Part shown: one piece after another, positions 15,658-24,180 of the stretch | How the letters are laid out: every line of letters starts with the position of its first letter | Position numbering within the stretch: position 1 is the stretch's first letter | NCBI GenBank assembly: GCA_963724535.1 | Contig: CAVRVD010000017.1 | Coordinates: forward strand, 372,001-436,000 | Direction: 5' to 3' | Source of the DNA: JADJPO01 sp963724535 | Lineage (GTDB): Bacteria; Actinomycetota; Actinomycetes; Actinomycetales; Kineosporiaceae | Length of the DNA: 64,000 nt | The notes under the pieces: generated by a model | The model's database searches: none | Told to the model about the DNA's origin: nothing | What the model saw: only the letters and a program-made list of their open reading frames with translations | Made by a program: the position numbers and the translations under genes

Positions 15658-17451
15658 TCAGGCCGGGTCCCGCGGTGGCGGCGGCCCGTCCACGCCGGCC
15701 TCCGTGCGCTGCTCGGCAGTGATCGGCGCCGGAGCCCCGGTCAACGGGTCGTAGCCACCGCCGGACTTCGGGAAGGCGATGACGTCGCGGATCGAGTCCG
15801 CGCCGGCCAGCAGCATGACGATCCGGTCCCAGCCGAAGGCGATGCCGCCGTGCGGCGGCGCACCGTACTTGAACGCCTCGAGCAGGAAGCCGAACTTCTC
15901 CTCGGCCTGTTCCGGAGTGATCCCCATCAGGGCGAACACGCGCTCCTGGACGTCGCGACGGTGGATACGGATCGACCCACCGCCGATCTCGTTGCCGTTG
16001 CAGACGATGTCGTAGGCGTGGGCCAGCGCCCGACCCGGGTCCTGCTCGAACCGATCCACCCACTCCGGCTTGGGCGCTGTGAAGGCGTGATGCACCGCCG
16101 TCCACGCCCCGGCCCCGACCGCGATCTCGCCGGCCGCCCGGGCGGACGCGCTCGGCTCGAACAGCGGGGCGTCGACCACCCAGACGAACGACCACGTCGG
16201 TACCTCGGCCGGGTCCTGGAACAGCCCCAGCCGCCGGGCCACCTCCAGCCGGACGGCGCCCAGCAGCGAGCGCGAGGCCGCCGGCTCCCCGGCGGCGAAG
16301 AAGATGCAGTCCCCCGGGACGGCGCCGACGTGCGCGGCGAGGTCGGCCCGCTCGGCATCCGACAGGTTCTTGGCGACCGGCCCGCCCAGCACCCCGCGCT
16401 GCTCACCGTCGCCGACCAGCACGTAGGCCAGGCCCTTCGCCCCCCGCTGGCGGGCCCAGTCCTGCCAGGCATCGAGGGTCTTGCGAGGCTGGGACGCACC
16501 GCCGGCCATCACCACCGCCCCGACGTAGGGCGCCTGGAAGACCCGGAACGCGGTGTCGGCGAAGAACTCGGTGCACTCGACGAGCTCCAGGTCGACGCGC
16601 AGGTCCGGTTTGTCGGTGCCGAACCGGCGCATCGCCTCGGCGTAGGTCATCCGCGGGATCGGAGTGGAGATCTCGTGGCCGACCAGCTGCCACAGGGCGA
16701 CCAGCACCTGCTCGGCCAGCGCGATCACGTCGTCGGTGTCGACGAAGGACATCTCGATGTCGAGCTGGGTGAACTCCGGCTGCCGGTCGGCGCGGAAGTC
16801 CTCGTCCCGGTAGCAGCGGGCGATCTGGTAGTAGCGCTCCAGACCGGCGACCATGAGCAGCTGCTTGAACAGCTGTGGGCTCTGCGGCAGTGCGTACCAG
16901 GAGCCGGGCGACAGCCGCGCCGGCACCACGAAGTCGCGGGCGCCCTCCGGGGTCGACCGGGTCAGGGTCGGGGTCTCCACCTCAACGAAGCCGTTCGTGT
17001 GCAGCACCTCACGGGCGGCGCGGTTCACCTCGCTGCGCAGCCGTAGGGCGGCGCCCTGACGCGGCCTGCGCAGGTCGAGGTAGCGGTGCCGCAACCGCGC
17101 CTCCTCACCGACCTCCAGGTGCTCATCGAGCTGGAACGGCAGCGGGGCGGCCGGTCCGAGCACCTCCACGTCCTTGGCGATCACCTCGACCTCCCCGGTG
17201 GCCAACGCCGGGTTCTCGTTGCCCTTCGGGCGCCGACTGACCTCACCGGTGACCCGCACGCAGGTCTCGGCGCGCAGCTCGGCCGCGGCCGACTCGTCCC
17301 GCACCACGACCTGCGCGGTCCCCGAGGCGTCACGCAGGTCGACGAAGGCCACTCCGCCGTGATCGCGCCGACGGGCCACCCAGCCGCTGAGGGTGACGGT
17401 CTGACCGGCGTGGTCGGCTCGCAGCGAGCCGGCCTGGTGGGTGCGCAGCAC
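15658..17451 (-). CDS. aspS: Aspartyl-tRNA synthetase
   Basis: A 597-residue bacterial-type AspRS: N-terminal OB anticodon-binding domain (GWVARRRDHGGVAF), class II motif 1 region, motif 2 around FRADRQPEFTQLDIEMSF, the bacterial GAD insertion (about residues 290-425), and motif 3 GIAFGWDRIVMLL. Residue 31 is His in RRRDHGG; in Pseudomonas His31 is a marker of non-discriminating enzymes that also charge tRNA-Asn, whereas E. coli has Leu there. Start is a GTG with GAAGGGA upstream and a TAGGAT -10 about 45 nt away. Stand-alone transcription unit. Confidence 0.97.
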   Translation of the reverse strand: MLRTHQAGSLRADHAGQTVTLSGWVARRRDHGGVAFVDLRDASGTAQVVVRDESAAAELRAETCVRVTGEVSRRPKGNENPALATGEVEVIAKDVEVLGPAAPLPFQLDEHLEVGEEARLRHRYLDLRRPRQGAALRLRSEVNRAAREVLHTNGFVEVETPTLTRSTPEGARDFVVPARLSPGSWYALPQSPQLFKQLLMVAGLERYYQIARCYRDEDFRADRQPEFTQLDIEMSFVDTDDVIALAEQVLVALWQLVGHEISTPIPRMTYAEAMRRFGTDKPDLRVDLELVECTEFFADTAFRVFQAPYVGAVVMAGGASQPRKTLDAWQDWARQRGAKGLAYVLVGDGEQRGVLGGPVAKNLSDAERADLAAHVGAVPGDCIFFAAGEPAASRSLLGAVRLEVARRLGLFQDPAEVPTWSFVWVVDAPLFEPSASARAAGEIAVGAGAWTAVHHAFTAPKPEWVDRFEQDPGRALAHAYDIVCNGNEIGGGSIRIHRRDVQERVFALMGITPEQAEEKFGFLLEAFKYGAPPHGGIAFGWDRIVMLLAGADSIRDVIAFPKSGGGYDPLTGAPAPITAEQRTEAGVDGPPPPRDPA

Positions 17452-17494
17452 GGAACGGATCCCTTCGGCACGTGCAGGAACGACGAACCCGTCG

Positions 17495-17500
17495 ATCCTA
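17495..17500 (-). promoter_or_regulatory. -10 element of aspS
   Basis: TAGGAT on the minus strand, giving a leader of roughly 35-40 nt that carries the GAAGGGA ribosome site before the aspS GTG. Confidence 0.5.
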
Positions 17501-17540
17501 CGCGCGCGGACGGCGACACCGGCTCACCGCGACGTCGTGG

Positions 17541-18527
17541 TCACCAGCGGTCGTGCACGTGCTCGCGGATGTACTTGTCATAGACCGCGCGGACGGTCTC
17601 GTGCTGCTCGGCGGTCGTCGGCGGCAGGGTCGCCGCCTCGGCGTTGAACCGGGACTGCCGCGCCGTGCGAGCCCCTGGGATCACGGTGCTGACGCCGGGT
17701 TGGTCGACCACCCAGCGCAGCGCGAACGCCGCCATCGACACCCCCTCCGGGACGACGCCGGCCAACTCACGGGCCGCCCGCACGCCGACCTCGAACGGAA
17801 CCCCGGAGAAGGTCTGCCCCACATCGAAGGCGGATCCGTCCCGGTTGTAGGTGCGGTGGTCGTCGGCGGCGAACGTCGTGTTCTCGTCGTAGCGCCCGGA
17901 CAGCAGCCCGCTGGCCAGCGGCACCCCGGCGATGATGCCGACCCCCGCCTCGCGGGCCGCCGGCAGGACGGCGTCCAGCGGCTTGAGCCGGAACGCGTTG
18001 AGGATGATCTGCACCGTGGCCACGTCCGGTCGCTGGATCGCGGTCAACGCCTCCTCGCAGGTCTGAACCGACACCCCGTAGGCGGCCACCTTGCCCTCGG
18101 CGACCAGGGTGTCCAGGACGTCGAAGGCCGCGTCGGTCGAGTAGACCTGGGTCGGCGGACAGTGCAGCTGGAGCAGGTCGAGGGTGTCGGTGTCCAGGTT
18201 CCTCCGGCTGCGCTCCACCCAGGCCCGCAGGGCGTCCTCGGTGAAGGAGCCGGCCACGTGCGGGTCGGCGCGCCGACCCGCCTTGGTCGCCACCATCACC
18301 TCGGCGTCGGGTTGCACGGCCCGGAACCGGGCGATCAGCTGCTCGCTGCGTCCGTCACCGTAGACGTCGGCCGTGTCCAAGAAGGTGGCCCCGCTGTCCA
18401 CCGCGGCGTCCAGGATGGCCAGGGCGTCGCGGTCCTCCACGTGGCCCCAGTCGGCACCGAGCTGCCAGCATCCCAGCCCGATCACCGAGACGTCGCGGCC
18501 GGTGCGGCCCAGTCGTCGGCTCTCCAC
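17541..18527 (-). CDS. Aldo/keto reductase
   Basis: A 328-residue AKR with the full catalytic tetrad visible: Asp in LDTADVYG, Tyr in DVYGDGRSE, Lys in VATKAGRR and His in LLQLHCPP. The C-terminal NADPH-site segment STVIPGARTARQ is present. Substrate unknown. The GTG at 18527 (VESRRLGRTGR) is preferred over a GTG three codons earlier because the latter overlaps a TAAGGT -10 element, which sits 7 nt before 18527. Confidence 0.93.
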   Translation of the reverse strand: MESRRLGRTGRDVSVIGLGCWQLGADWGHVEDRDALAILDAAVDSGATFLDTADVYGDGRSEQLIARFRAVQPDAEVMVATKAGRRADPHVAGSFTEDALRAWVERSRRNLDTDTLDLLQLHCPPTQVYSTDAAFDVLDTLVAEGKVAAYGVSVQTCEEALTAIQRPDVATVQIILNAFRLKPLDAVLPAAREAGVGIIAGVPLASGLLSGRYDENTTFAADDHRTYNRDGSAFDVGQTFSGVPFEVGVRAARELAGVVPEGVSMAAFALRWVVDQPGVSTVIPGARTARQSRFNAEAATLPPTTAEQHETVRAVYDKYIREHVHDRW

Positions 18528-18534
18528 GGCGACC

Positions 18535-18540
18535 ACCTTA
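18535..18540 (-). promoter_or_regulatory. -10 element of leaderless aldo/keto reductase promoter
   Basis: TAAGGT on the minus strand with 7 nt to the GTG at 18527. It decides the start codon, because the upstream GTG at 18536 would lie inside the hexamer. Confidence 0.5.
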
Positions 18541-18599
18541 GTGATCCTGACCTCGCGGGGAAGGTCAACCCGGGTGCGTGGCGGGTCGATGCAGCACCT

Positions 18600-18866
18600 G
18601 TGACGACTGCGCCCAGACTGCCTTCCGGCCCATCGTCGCCCCCGGCCCTCGAGGCGCCACCCCCGCAGGAGCTGTCGTCGACGGTGCCGGTGCCCAGCCC
18701 GCGCAGCCTCCTGGCCCGCTATGGAGTGGTGCCGGGGCTGGCCTTCGACCTGGTCGCCTTCTCGGCCGGTTGCCCCGCCTGCGGCGGCGAGGCGCAGTGG
18801 GTTCAGCAGCGGGAGGACACCCGGCTGCGCACCGAGATCAGCTGCCCGTCACCGGGCTGCCGGTGA
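18600..18866 (+). CDS. Small putative zinc-binding protein
   Basis: An 88-residue reading frame (VTTAPRLPSGPSS...) with a Pro/Ser-rich start, a hydrophobic centre (YGVVPGLAFDLVAF) and two cysteine pairs, CPACGG and, near the end, CPSPGC, spaced like a minimal zinc ribbon. The last 29 bp overlap the 3' end of hisS, tail to tail. Not recognised as a named family. Cysteine spacing and GC-rich third positions favour a real gene, but the proline-rich start is weak and the GTG start is uncertain. Confidence 0.5.
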   Translation: MTTAPRLPSGPSSPPALEAPPPQELSSTVPVPSPRSLLARYGVVPGLAFDLVAFSAGCPACGGEAQWVQQREDTRLRTEISCPSPGCR

Positions 18867-20244
18867 CCTCCCGACCGTCCAGCACCTGGGGCCAGCGATC
18901 CTGCTCCGGCGGGCTCCAGGTGGCGGCGTCGGCGGCGACCTGGCTGCCGCTGCGGATGTCCTTGACCTCGTCAGCGGCCGCGGCACCGCCGCCGCCAGGT
19001 GCCGACGGGAACCAGACGTAAGGGATCTGCCGCCGGTCGGCGTAGCGGATCTGTTTGCCGTACTTCTCGGCCGCGGGGGCCACCTCGGTCGGGATGCCGC
19101 GCCGACGCAGGGCCGCGGCGACCGCCCGGCTGAGCCCCCGGGAGGCCTCGTCGGCCACCGCGACCAGTACACAGGTGGGCACCGGGCGGCTGGCGATCAG
19201 CTGACCGCGGGCGAACAGCGGACCGAGGGCCCGGGTCAGGCCGAAGGAGATGCCGACCCCGGGGTAGGTCTGCGACCCGGTCGTGGCCAGCGACTCGTAG
19301 CGCCCGCCGGAGCACACCGAGCCGAGGTGGTCCATGCCGGCCAGCCGGGTCTCGTAGACGGTGCCGGTGTAGTAGTCCAGTCCCCGGGCGATGCGCAGGT
19401 CGGCGGTCACCTCGACCCGCTCGCCGCGCAGCTGGGCCGCGCCCTCCACCACCGCGGCCAGCTCCTCGATCCCCTGCTCGAGCAACGGATCGCTGACCCC
19501 CAGGGCGCGCACCCGGTCGGCGAACGAGGCGTCCGGGGTGACGATCTCGGCCATCGCCAGGCAGGCCCGCACCTGGGCGTCGGACAGGTCCGCCTCCTCA
19601 CCGAGCTGGCGGGCCACCTCGGCCGCGGACAGCTTGTCCAGCTTGTCCACCACTCGCATCACCGCGGCGGTATCGGCTGCGCCGATGCCGCGATAGAAGC
19701 CCTGGATGAGCCGACGGTTGTTCAGCTGGAGACGCATCGGTGGCAGCGGCAGCACTGACAGCGCCTCGGTCATCACCTGCGCGACCTCGACGTCGTGATG
19801 GAACGGCAGCTCACCGACCCCGACGATGTCCACGTCCGCCTGGCAGAACTCGCGGTAGCGGCCCTCCTGCGGTCGCTCACCGCGCCAGACCTTCTGGATC
19901 TGGTAGCGACGGAACGGGAACTGCAGCCGCCCAGCGTTCTCCAGCACGTACCGGGCGAACGGGACGGTCAGGTCGAAGTGCAGGCCCAGCCGGCGCGGGT
20001 CGGGGCGGAGCTCGTCTGCGCCGGTGTCCTCGGGGTCCTCGTGCAGCCGGCGCAGCAGGTAGACCTCCTTGTCGATCTCGCCCTTGCGCAGCAGCTCGGC
20101 CAGCGGTTCTACGGCGCGGGTCTCCAGCGAGGCGAACCCCCACAGTTCGAAGGTGCGCCGAAGCGTGTCGATCACCTGCTGCTCGACGATGCGCTGGCCC
20201 GGCAGCCACTCGGGGAAGCCGGACAGGGGGGTGGGTCGGGACAC
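18838..20244 (-). CDS. hisS: Histidyl-tRNA synthetase
   Basis: A 468-residue class II synthetase. Motif 2 region RYQIQKVWRGERPQEGRYREF, the HisRS signature LDYYTGTVYE, and the YPGVGISFGLTRAL motif 3 region are all visible; the C-terminal anticodon domain starts near PVPTCVLVAV. The enzyme is about 40 residues longer than many bacterial HisRS, with a glycine/alanine-rich insert and a polar tail (ending SPVTGS). The start ATG follows a GAGAGGC ribosome-like sequence. It is followed in the mycobacterial order by the metallo-hydrolase, cyclophilin and relA genes. Confidence 0.97.
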   Translation of the reverse strand: MSRPTPLSGFPEWLPGQRIVEQQVIDTLRRTFELWGFASLETRAVEPLAELLRKGEIDKEVYLLRRLHEDPEDTGADELRPDPRRLGLHFDLTVPFARYVLENAGRLQFPFRRYQIQKVWRGERPQEGRYREFCQADVDIVGVGELPFHHDVEVAQVMTEALSVLPLPPMRLQLNNRRLIQGFYRGIGAADTAAVMRVVDKLDKLSAAEVARQLGEEADLSDAQVRACLAMAEIVTPDASFADRVRALGVSDPLLEQGIEELAAVVEGAAQLRGERVEVTADLRIARGLDYYTGTVYETRLAGMDHLGSVCSGGRYESLATTGSQTYPGVGISFGLTRALGPLFARGQLIASRPVPTCVLVAVADEASRGLSRAVAAALRRRGIPTEVAPAAEKYGKQIRYADRRQIPYVWFPSAPGGGGAAAADEVKDIRSGSQVAADAATWSPPEQDRWPQVLDGREVTGSPVTGS

Positions 20245-20312
20245 GGTCGCCTCTCGCTGGTTCAGGTCTGGGGACGGGTCGCAGGGTGGACCCCGAGCTG
20301 CCGGGGGGCCGC

Positions 20313-21017
20313 TCAGCCCAGGCCGCGCAGATAGGGGTTGGCGGCGCGTTCGCGCTGGATCGTGGTCGCCGGCCCGTGGCCGGGCAGGACCAGCTCGCCG
20401 TCCGGCCGGGGAAGCACCTTGTCCCGCAGCGAGCGCAGCATGGCGGCGTGGTCACCGCCGGGCAGGTCGGTCCGGCCGATGCTGCCGGCGAACAACACGT
20501 CCCCGGAGACCAGGGTCGAGGTGATCTCGACGCCGGCGGCCTGGGCGCCGTCCGGCACCTCGTCGAGGGCGAACATCACCGACCCCTCGGTGTGACCGGG
20601 GGCGTGCACGACCTGGACGGCCAAACCGGCCAGCTCGAGACGCTCGCCGTCGCCGACGAGGCGCACGTCCTCGGGCTCGGACCAGGTGGCCGCCTCGCCG
20701 AACTGGGCCTCCAGCATCGCCACCAGCTGGGGGTCCAGCGTGGCCAGCGGGTCGGCGAGCCGGTAGGCGTCCTCGCCGTGGATCATCGCGGCCACCCCGT
20801 GGTCGCGGCACACCGGGGTCACCGAGTAGACGTGGTCGGCGTGTCCATGGGTGAGCAGGACGGCGGCAGGGCGGAGCCCGTACTCCTGCAGCACCGCGGC
20901 GAGGGTCGGCAGGACCCCGATGCCCGGGTCGATGATCAGGCACTGCTCTCCGACGCCGGGAGCGAGCAGGTAGCAGTTGGTGGCGAAGGCGGCGGCCTCG
21001 AATCCGATCGCGAGCAC
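20313..21017 (-). CDS. MBL-fold metallo-hydrolase (glyoxalase II-like)
   Basis: A 234-residue metallo-beta-lactamase-fold hydrolase with the metal motif THGHADH, further ligands in APGHTEGS and LVSGDVLFAGSIGRTDLPGG, and the final LPGHGPATT. It matches the glyoxalase-II-like gene found between hisS and the cyclophilin gene in mycobacteria. Expected activity: thioester hydrolysis, exact substrate unknown. GTG start 6 nt after a TAGGCT -10 element, divergent from the cyclophilin gene. Confidence 0.92.
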   Translation of the reverse strand: MLAIGFEAAAFATNCYLLAPGVGEQCLIIDPGIGVLPTLAAVLQEYGLRPAAVLLTHGHADHVYSVTPVCRDHGVAAMIHGEDAYRLADPLATLDPQLVAMLEAQFGEAATWSEPEDVRLVGDGERLELAGLAVQVVHAPGHTEGSVMFALDEVPDGAQAAGVEITSTLVSGDVLFAGSIGRTDLPGGDHAAMLRSLRDKVLPRPDGELVLPGHGPATTIQRERAANPYLRGLG

Positions 21018-21023
21018 TGCACG

Positions 21024-21029
21024 AGCCTA
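21024..21029 (-). promoter_or_regulatory. -10 element of leaderless MBL hydrolase promoter
   Basis: TAGGCT on the minus strand, 6 nt before the GTG at 21017, which places the transcription start at the start codon. Confidence 0.55.
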
Positions 21030-21037
21030 CCGAGACC

Positions 21038-21090
21038 ATGCCGGTCGCCCGCCGTGCCGGTCACCGTGCCGGTCGCCGTGCTGCTCGCCA
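21038..21090 (+). repeat. Imperfect 12-bp tandem repeat in an intergenic region
   Basis: Consecutive units related to GTGCCGGTCRCC lie in the divergent gap between the MBL hydrolase and cyclophilin genes. Too short and too diverged to be an insertion element; possibly slippage-derived. Confidence 0.5.
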
Positions 21091-21161
21091 TCCTCATCCG
21101 CCCACCGACTACTGGGGTGGCGCCACGTCCGCGGTCGCTGCCGCGCGGCACGCTCGGTGCC

Positions 21162-21167
21162 TAGACT
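21162..21167 (+). promoter_or_regulatory. -10 element of the cyclophilin gene
   Basis: TAGACT about 55 nt before the TTG start of the cyclophilin gene; a leader of roughly 50 nt would carry the GGGAGG ribosome site. Confidence 0.45.
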
Positions 21168-21222
21168 GGCGACGTCCGGGGTCGGTGCACGCGCGCCGTC
21201 CACCACGAGGGAGGGTTTCGGG

Positions 21223-22056
21223 TTGTCGCCGACCAAGCGTGAGCGGGAGTATGCCCGTCGTCGCTACGAGAAGTGGCAGGAGAAGCAGGCCGTTGTCGCC
21301 CGGCAGCAACGTGAGGCTCGCCGCCGGGCACTGATTGCCCTGTCCGCGGTTGCAGCGACCCTGGCGGTGATCGCCGCGGTCCTGATCTTCGGTCCGGACC
21401 GCTCCCCCTCGCCCGAGGCTGCGGGCCCCTCCCCCGAGGCCGCGGCCGCCGATTCGCCGGCCGCGTCGTCCGACCCGAACAACCCGTGTGCGGTACCCGG
21501 GCCGGCCAACGCCCAGGACGCCACGTGGCCGACGCCGCCACCGGCCTCGCTGGCCGAGGGCAAGACCTGGAACCTGGCGATGGAGAGCACCTGCGGACCG
21601 ATCGCGCTACGGCTGGACGGCGCGAAGGCGCCGCAGGCGGTGGCGAGCGCGATCTTCCTGGCCCGCAACGGGTTCTGGGACAACACCCGCTGCCATCGGC
21701 TCACCACCGAGGGGATCTACGTGCTGCAGTGCGGCGACCCGACCGGCACCGGTGGCGGCGGTCCGGGATACAGCTACGGCCCGGTGGAGAACGCCCCCGC
21801 CGACAACCTGTACAAGGCCGGCACGGTCGCCATGGCCCGGCAGGGCGACAAGGGCGACAGCATGGGCAGCCAGTTCTTCCTGGTCTACAAGGACTCGACC
21901 ATCCCCAGCGACTCCGCGGGCGGCTACTCGGTGATCGGCACGATCGTCGGCGGGATGGCGACGGTGGAGAAGGTGGCCGCCGGTGGCGTGCTGGGAGGAG
22001 GCTCGGACGGCGCACCGTCCAGGGCCGTGTCGATCACCTCGACGACGGTCAGCTGA
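21223..22056 (+). CDS. Membrane-anchored cyclophilin-type peptidyl-prolyl isomerase
   Basis: A 277-residue protein: a charged N-terminus (LSPTKREREYARRRYEKW), one membrane helix (about residues 40-60), a Pro/Ser/Ala-rich linker, and a C-terminal cyclophilin domain containing FWDNTRCHRLTTEG, the GPGYSYGPVENAP segment, SMGSQFFLVYKD and YSVIGTIVGG. The start is a TTG with GGGAGG nine bases upstream; no in-frame ATG or GTG lies nearby. It is the extracytoplasmic PpiB-like gene that neighbours relA in mycobacteria. The catalytic arginine region is shortened, so activity should not be assumed. Confidence 0.87.
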   Translation: MSPTKREREYARRRYEKWQEKQAVVARQQREARRRALIALSAVAATLAVIAAVLIFGPDRSPSPEAAGPSPEAAAADSPAASSDPNNPCAVPGPANAQDATWPTPPPASLAEGKTWNLAMESTCGPIALRLDGAKAPQAVASAIFLARNGFWDNTRCHRLTTEGIYVLQCGDPTGTGGGGPGYSYGPVENAPADNLYKAGTVAMARQGDKGDSMGSQFFLVYKDSTIPSDSAGGYSVIGTIVGGMATVEKVAAGGVLGGGSDGAPSRAVSITSTTVS

Positions 22057-22086
22057 GAGACGGTCAGCGGAGGAAGGGGAAGCACC

Positions 22087-23340
22087 GTGGACAGCCCGGA
22101 GCAGTGGGGGCGCGTCGACCCGGACGGCACGGTGTGGGTGCGCCTGCCCGACGGTGAACGGTCCGTGGGCTCCTACCCGGGCGCCACACCGGCCGACGCC
22201 CTGGCCTACTTCGCCCGCAAGTACGACGACCTGGCCGGTCAGGTGAGCCTGCTCGAGCAGCGGGTGGCGGCCGGGCAGGTGTCCGCACCGGTCGCCCGGG
22301 CCTCGATCGCCCGGCTCGAGCACACCGTCCGCGACGCCAACGCGGTCGGTGACCTGCCCGCACTGCTGGCCCGGTTGGCGACACTCGGTCCGGTCGTCGA
22401 GCAGCGCCGCGAGCAGGCCGAGCAGGCCCGCCGGGCCGAGCGCGAGCAGGCGCTCGCCGAGCGGGCCGCGCTGGTCGAGGAGGCCGAGTCCCTCGCCGGG
22501 GTGGACCCGGAACGGCTGCCCTGGAAGAGCACCGGGGACCGGCTGCGCGAGCTGTTCGAGACCTGGCGTCGGATGCAGCGTGAGCACCGCTTGGACAAGG
22601 CCGGCGAGGACGAGCTGTGGCGCAGGTTCAGCGCCGCCCGGACGACGTTCGACCGCAAGCGGCGCCAGCACTTCGGTGCCCTCGACGAGCGTCGGTCCGA
22701 GGCCAAGGCGGTCAAGGAGGCCATCGTCGCCGAGGCCGAGGCACTGCGCCACAGCACCGACTTCGGGGCCGGCGCGGCTCAGTTCCGCGACCTGATGACC
22801 CGATGGAAGTCGGCGCCGCGAGCTGCCCGCAAGGACGACGACGCGTTGTGGTCGCGGTTCCGGGCGGCCCAGGACGAGTTCTTCGCGGCCCGGAACTCGG
22901 TGGTCGCCGAGGCCGAGGCCGGCTACCGGGACAACCTCAAGGTCAAGCAGGCTCTGCTCGCCGAGGCCGAGGCGCTGCTGCCGGTCACGAACCTGGCCGC
23001 GGCGAAGTCGGCGTTGCGCAGGATCCAGCAGCGCTGGGACGCCGCCGGCAAGGTGCCCAAGGCGGACATGGGCCGCGTCGAGTCCCAGTTGCGGGCCGTG
23101 GAGCAGGCGGTCCGGGACGCCGAGCAGTCCGCCTGGGCCCGCAACAACCCGCAGGCCAGGGCCCGGGCGCAGGACGTCGTGGACCAGCTGGAGTCGGCTT
23201 TGGTGGACCTGCAGGCCCGGCACGACACGGCCCGGGCCGGGGGCGACGAACGGGCCGCGGCCGAGGCCGCGGCAGCGATCGAGGCGCGCAGCCAGTGGCT
23301 GGAGCAGGCCCGCAAGGCGTTGGCGGAGTTCAGCCCCTGA
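22087..23340 (+). CDS. DUF349 protein
   Basis: A 417-residue, highly charged helical protein with three or more DUF349 repeats (LWRRFSAARTTFDRKR, RDLMTRWKSAPRAARKDDDALWSRFRAAQDEFF are the spans; key W/RF spacing). The N-terminus has a small beta segment (GTVWVRLPDGERSVGSYPG), then coiled coil. Function is unknown in actinomycetes. GTG start after GGAGGAAGGGG, 30 bp downstream of the cyclophilin gene, so probably the same message. Confidence 0.88.
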   Translation: MDSPEQWGRVDPDGTVWVRLPDGERSVGSYPGATPADALAYFARKYDDLAGQVSLLEQRVAAGQVSAPVARASIARLEHTVRDANAVGDLPALLARLATLGPVVEQRREQAEQARRAEREQALAERAALVEEAESLAGVDPERLPWKSTGDRLRELFETWRRMQREHRLDKAGEDELWRRFSAARTTFDRKRRQHFGALDERRSEAKAVKEAIVAEAEALRHSTDFGAGAAQFRDLMTRWKSAPRAARKDDDALWSRFRAAQDEFFAARNSVVAEAEAGYRDNLKVKQALLAEAEALLPVTNLAAAKSALRRIQQRWDAAGKVPKADMGRVESQLRAVEQAVRDAEQSAWARNNPQARARAQDVVDQLESALVDLQARHDTARAGGDERAAAEAAAAIEARSQWLEQARKALAEFSP

Positions 23341-23430
23341 CCCCTCGGCCACGTCAAGCCATCCACAGGTTCGTCCACAGGAATCGGACGCTGCTCCCGG
23401 GGCCGGTGTCCCAGCGGGCACCCTGGCCCG

Positions 23431-24180
23431 ATGACCACGCCCCCACCCTCACCCGCCAGTGCGCCGTCCGGCCCGCCGCAGTCCCACTTCGGCCCACCGG
23501 CCGACCGACCCCCCGAGGACCAGCCGTTCCGGCCTGACCCTCGCCAGGTCGACCGACGGGAGCTGGACCGGCTGGTCAGCGCGGGACGGATCCGCCGGCT
23601 GCCGGGTTCGGTGCTGGTCGCCGACCACGTCCCGGACACCGTGGCACTGCGGGCCCGGGCGGTCGCCCTGGCGCTGGCCCCTCCCGGAGGCGGCCCGATG
23701 CCCGCTCCGGCCGCTCGCGCCGTTGTCGGCTACGCCACCGCCGCCTGGGTGCACGCCGGCGGTGCGGCGCCAGATCTGGTCGACCTGGTCATCGCGCCCG
23801 GGTCTGCCAGGCCGAAGAACCTGCCCGCGCGGTTGCACGAGCACCGCCTCGGCCCCCGCGAGCTGCTGAGCGTCGGCACCCTGCGCCTGACCGACCCGAT
23901 CCGGACCGGCGCCGACCTGGCCCGGTCGCTGCCGCCCGCCGAGCTCGGCCCGGCGCTGCACCGCCTCGGGGCCGCCTGCGGCGTCCGGCTGATCGATGTC
24001 CTGGACCAGCTGGACCGGATGCACCACGGCCGTGGCGTGGCCACCGCCCGGCAGGTGGTCCATGCCTGGGCGAGCGCGATCGCGTCGTCCTACCCGGCTT
24101 CGGACCAGTCCGGCGTACCCCGTCAGATACCCACGGCCGCAACAGGTCAGGAACTCTGGGTGGATCCGCTCATCCGGTAG
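23431..24180 (+). CDS. Hypothetical protein with AbiEi-like fold
   Basis: A 249-residue protein. After a proline-rich start comes RRELDRLVSAGRIRRLPGSVLVA, an AbiEi-type winged-helix-like segment, then GYATAAWVHAG, VDLVIAPG, RLHEHRLGPRELLSVGTLRLTDPIRTGADLARSLP, the arrangement of the solitary AbiEi-family antitoxin-like proteins of actinomycetes. There is no AbiEii nucleotidyltransferase toxin gene next to it, so a toxin-antitoxin role is not supported. Its last 34 bp overlap the 3' end of relA, tail to tail. Confidence 0.65.
   Translation: MTTPPPSPASAPSGPPQSHFGPPADRPPEDQPFRPDPRQVDRRELDRLVSAGRIRRLPGSVLVADHVPDTVALRARAVALALAPPGGGPMPAPAARAVVGYATAAWVHAGGAAPDLVDLVIAPGSARPKNLPARLHEHRLGPRELLSVGTLRLTDPIRTGADLARSLPPAELGPALHRLGAACGVRLIDVLDQLDRMHHGRGVATARQVVHAWASAIASSYPASDQSGVPRQIPTAATGQELWVDPLIR

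Noticed and set aside
23431..24180. Toxin-antitoxin system at the AbiEi-like gene
   Set aside because: No AbiEii-type nucleotidyltransferase or other toxin is adjacent; neighbours are housekeeping genes.
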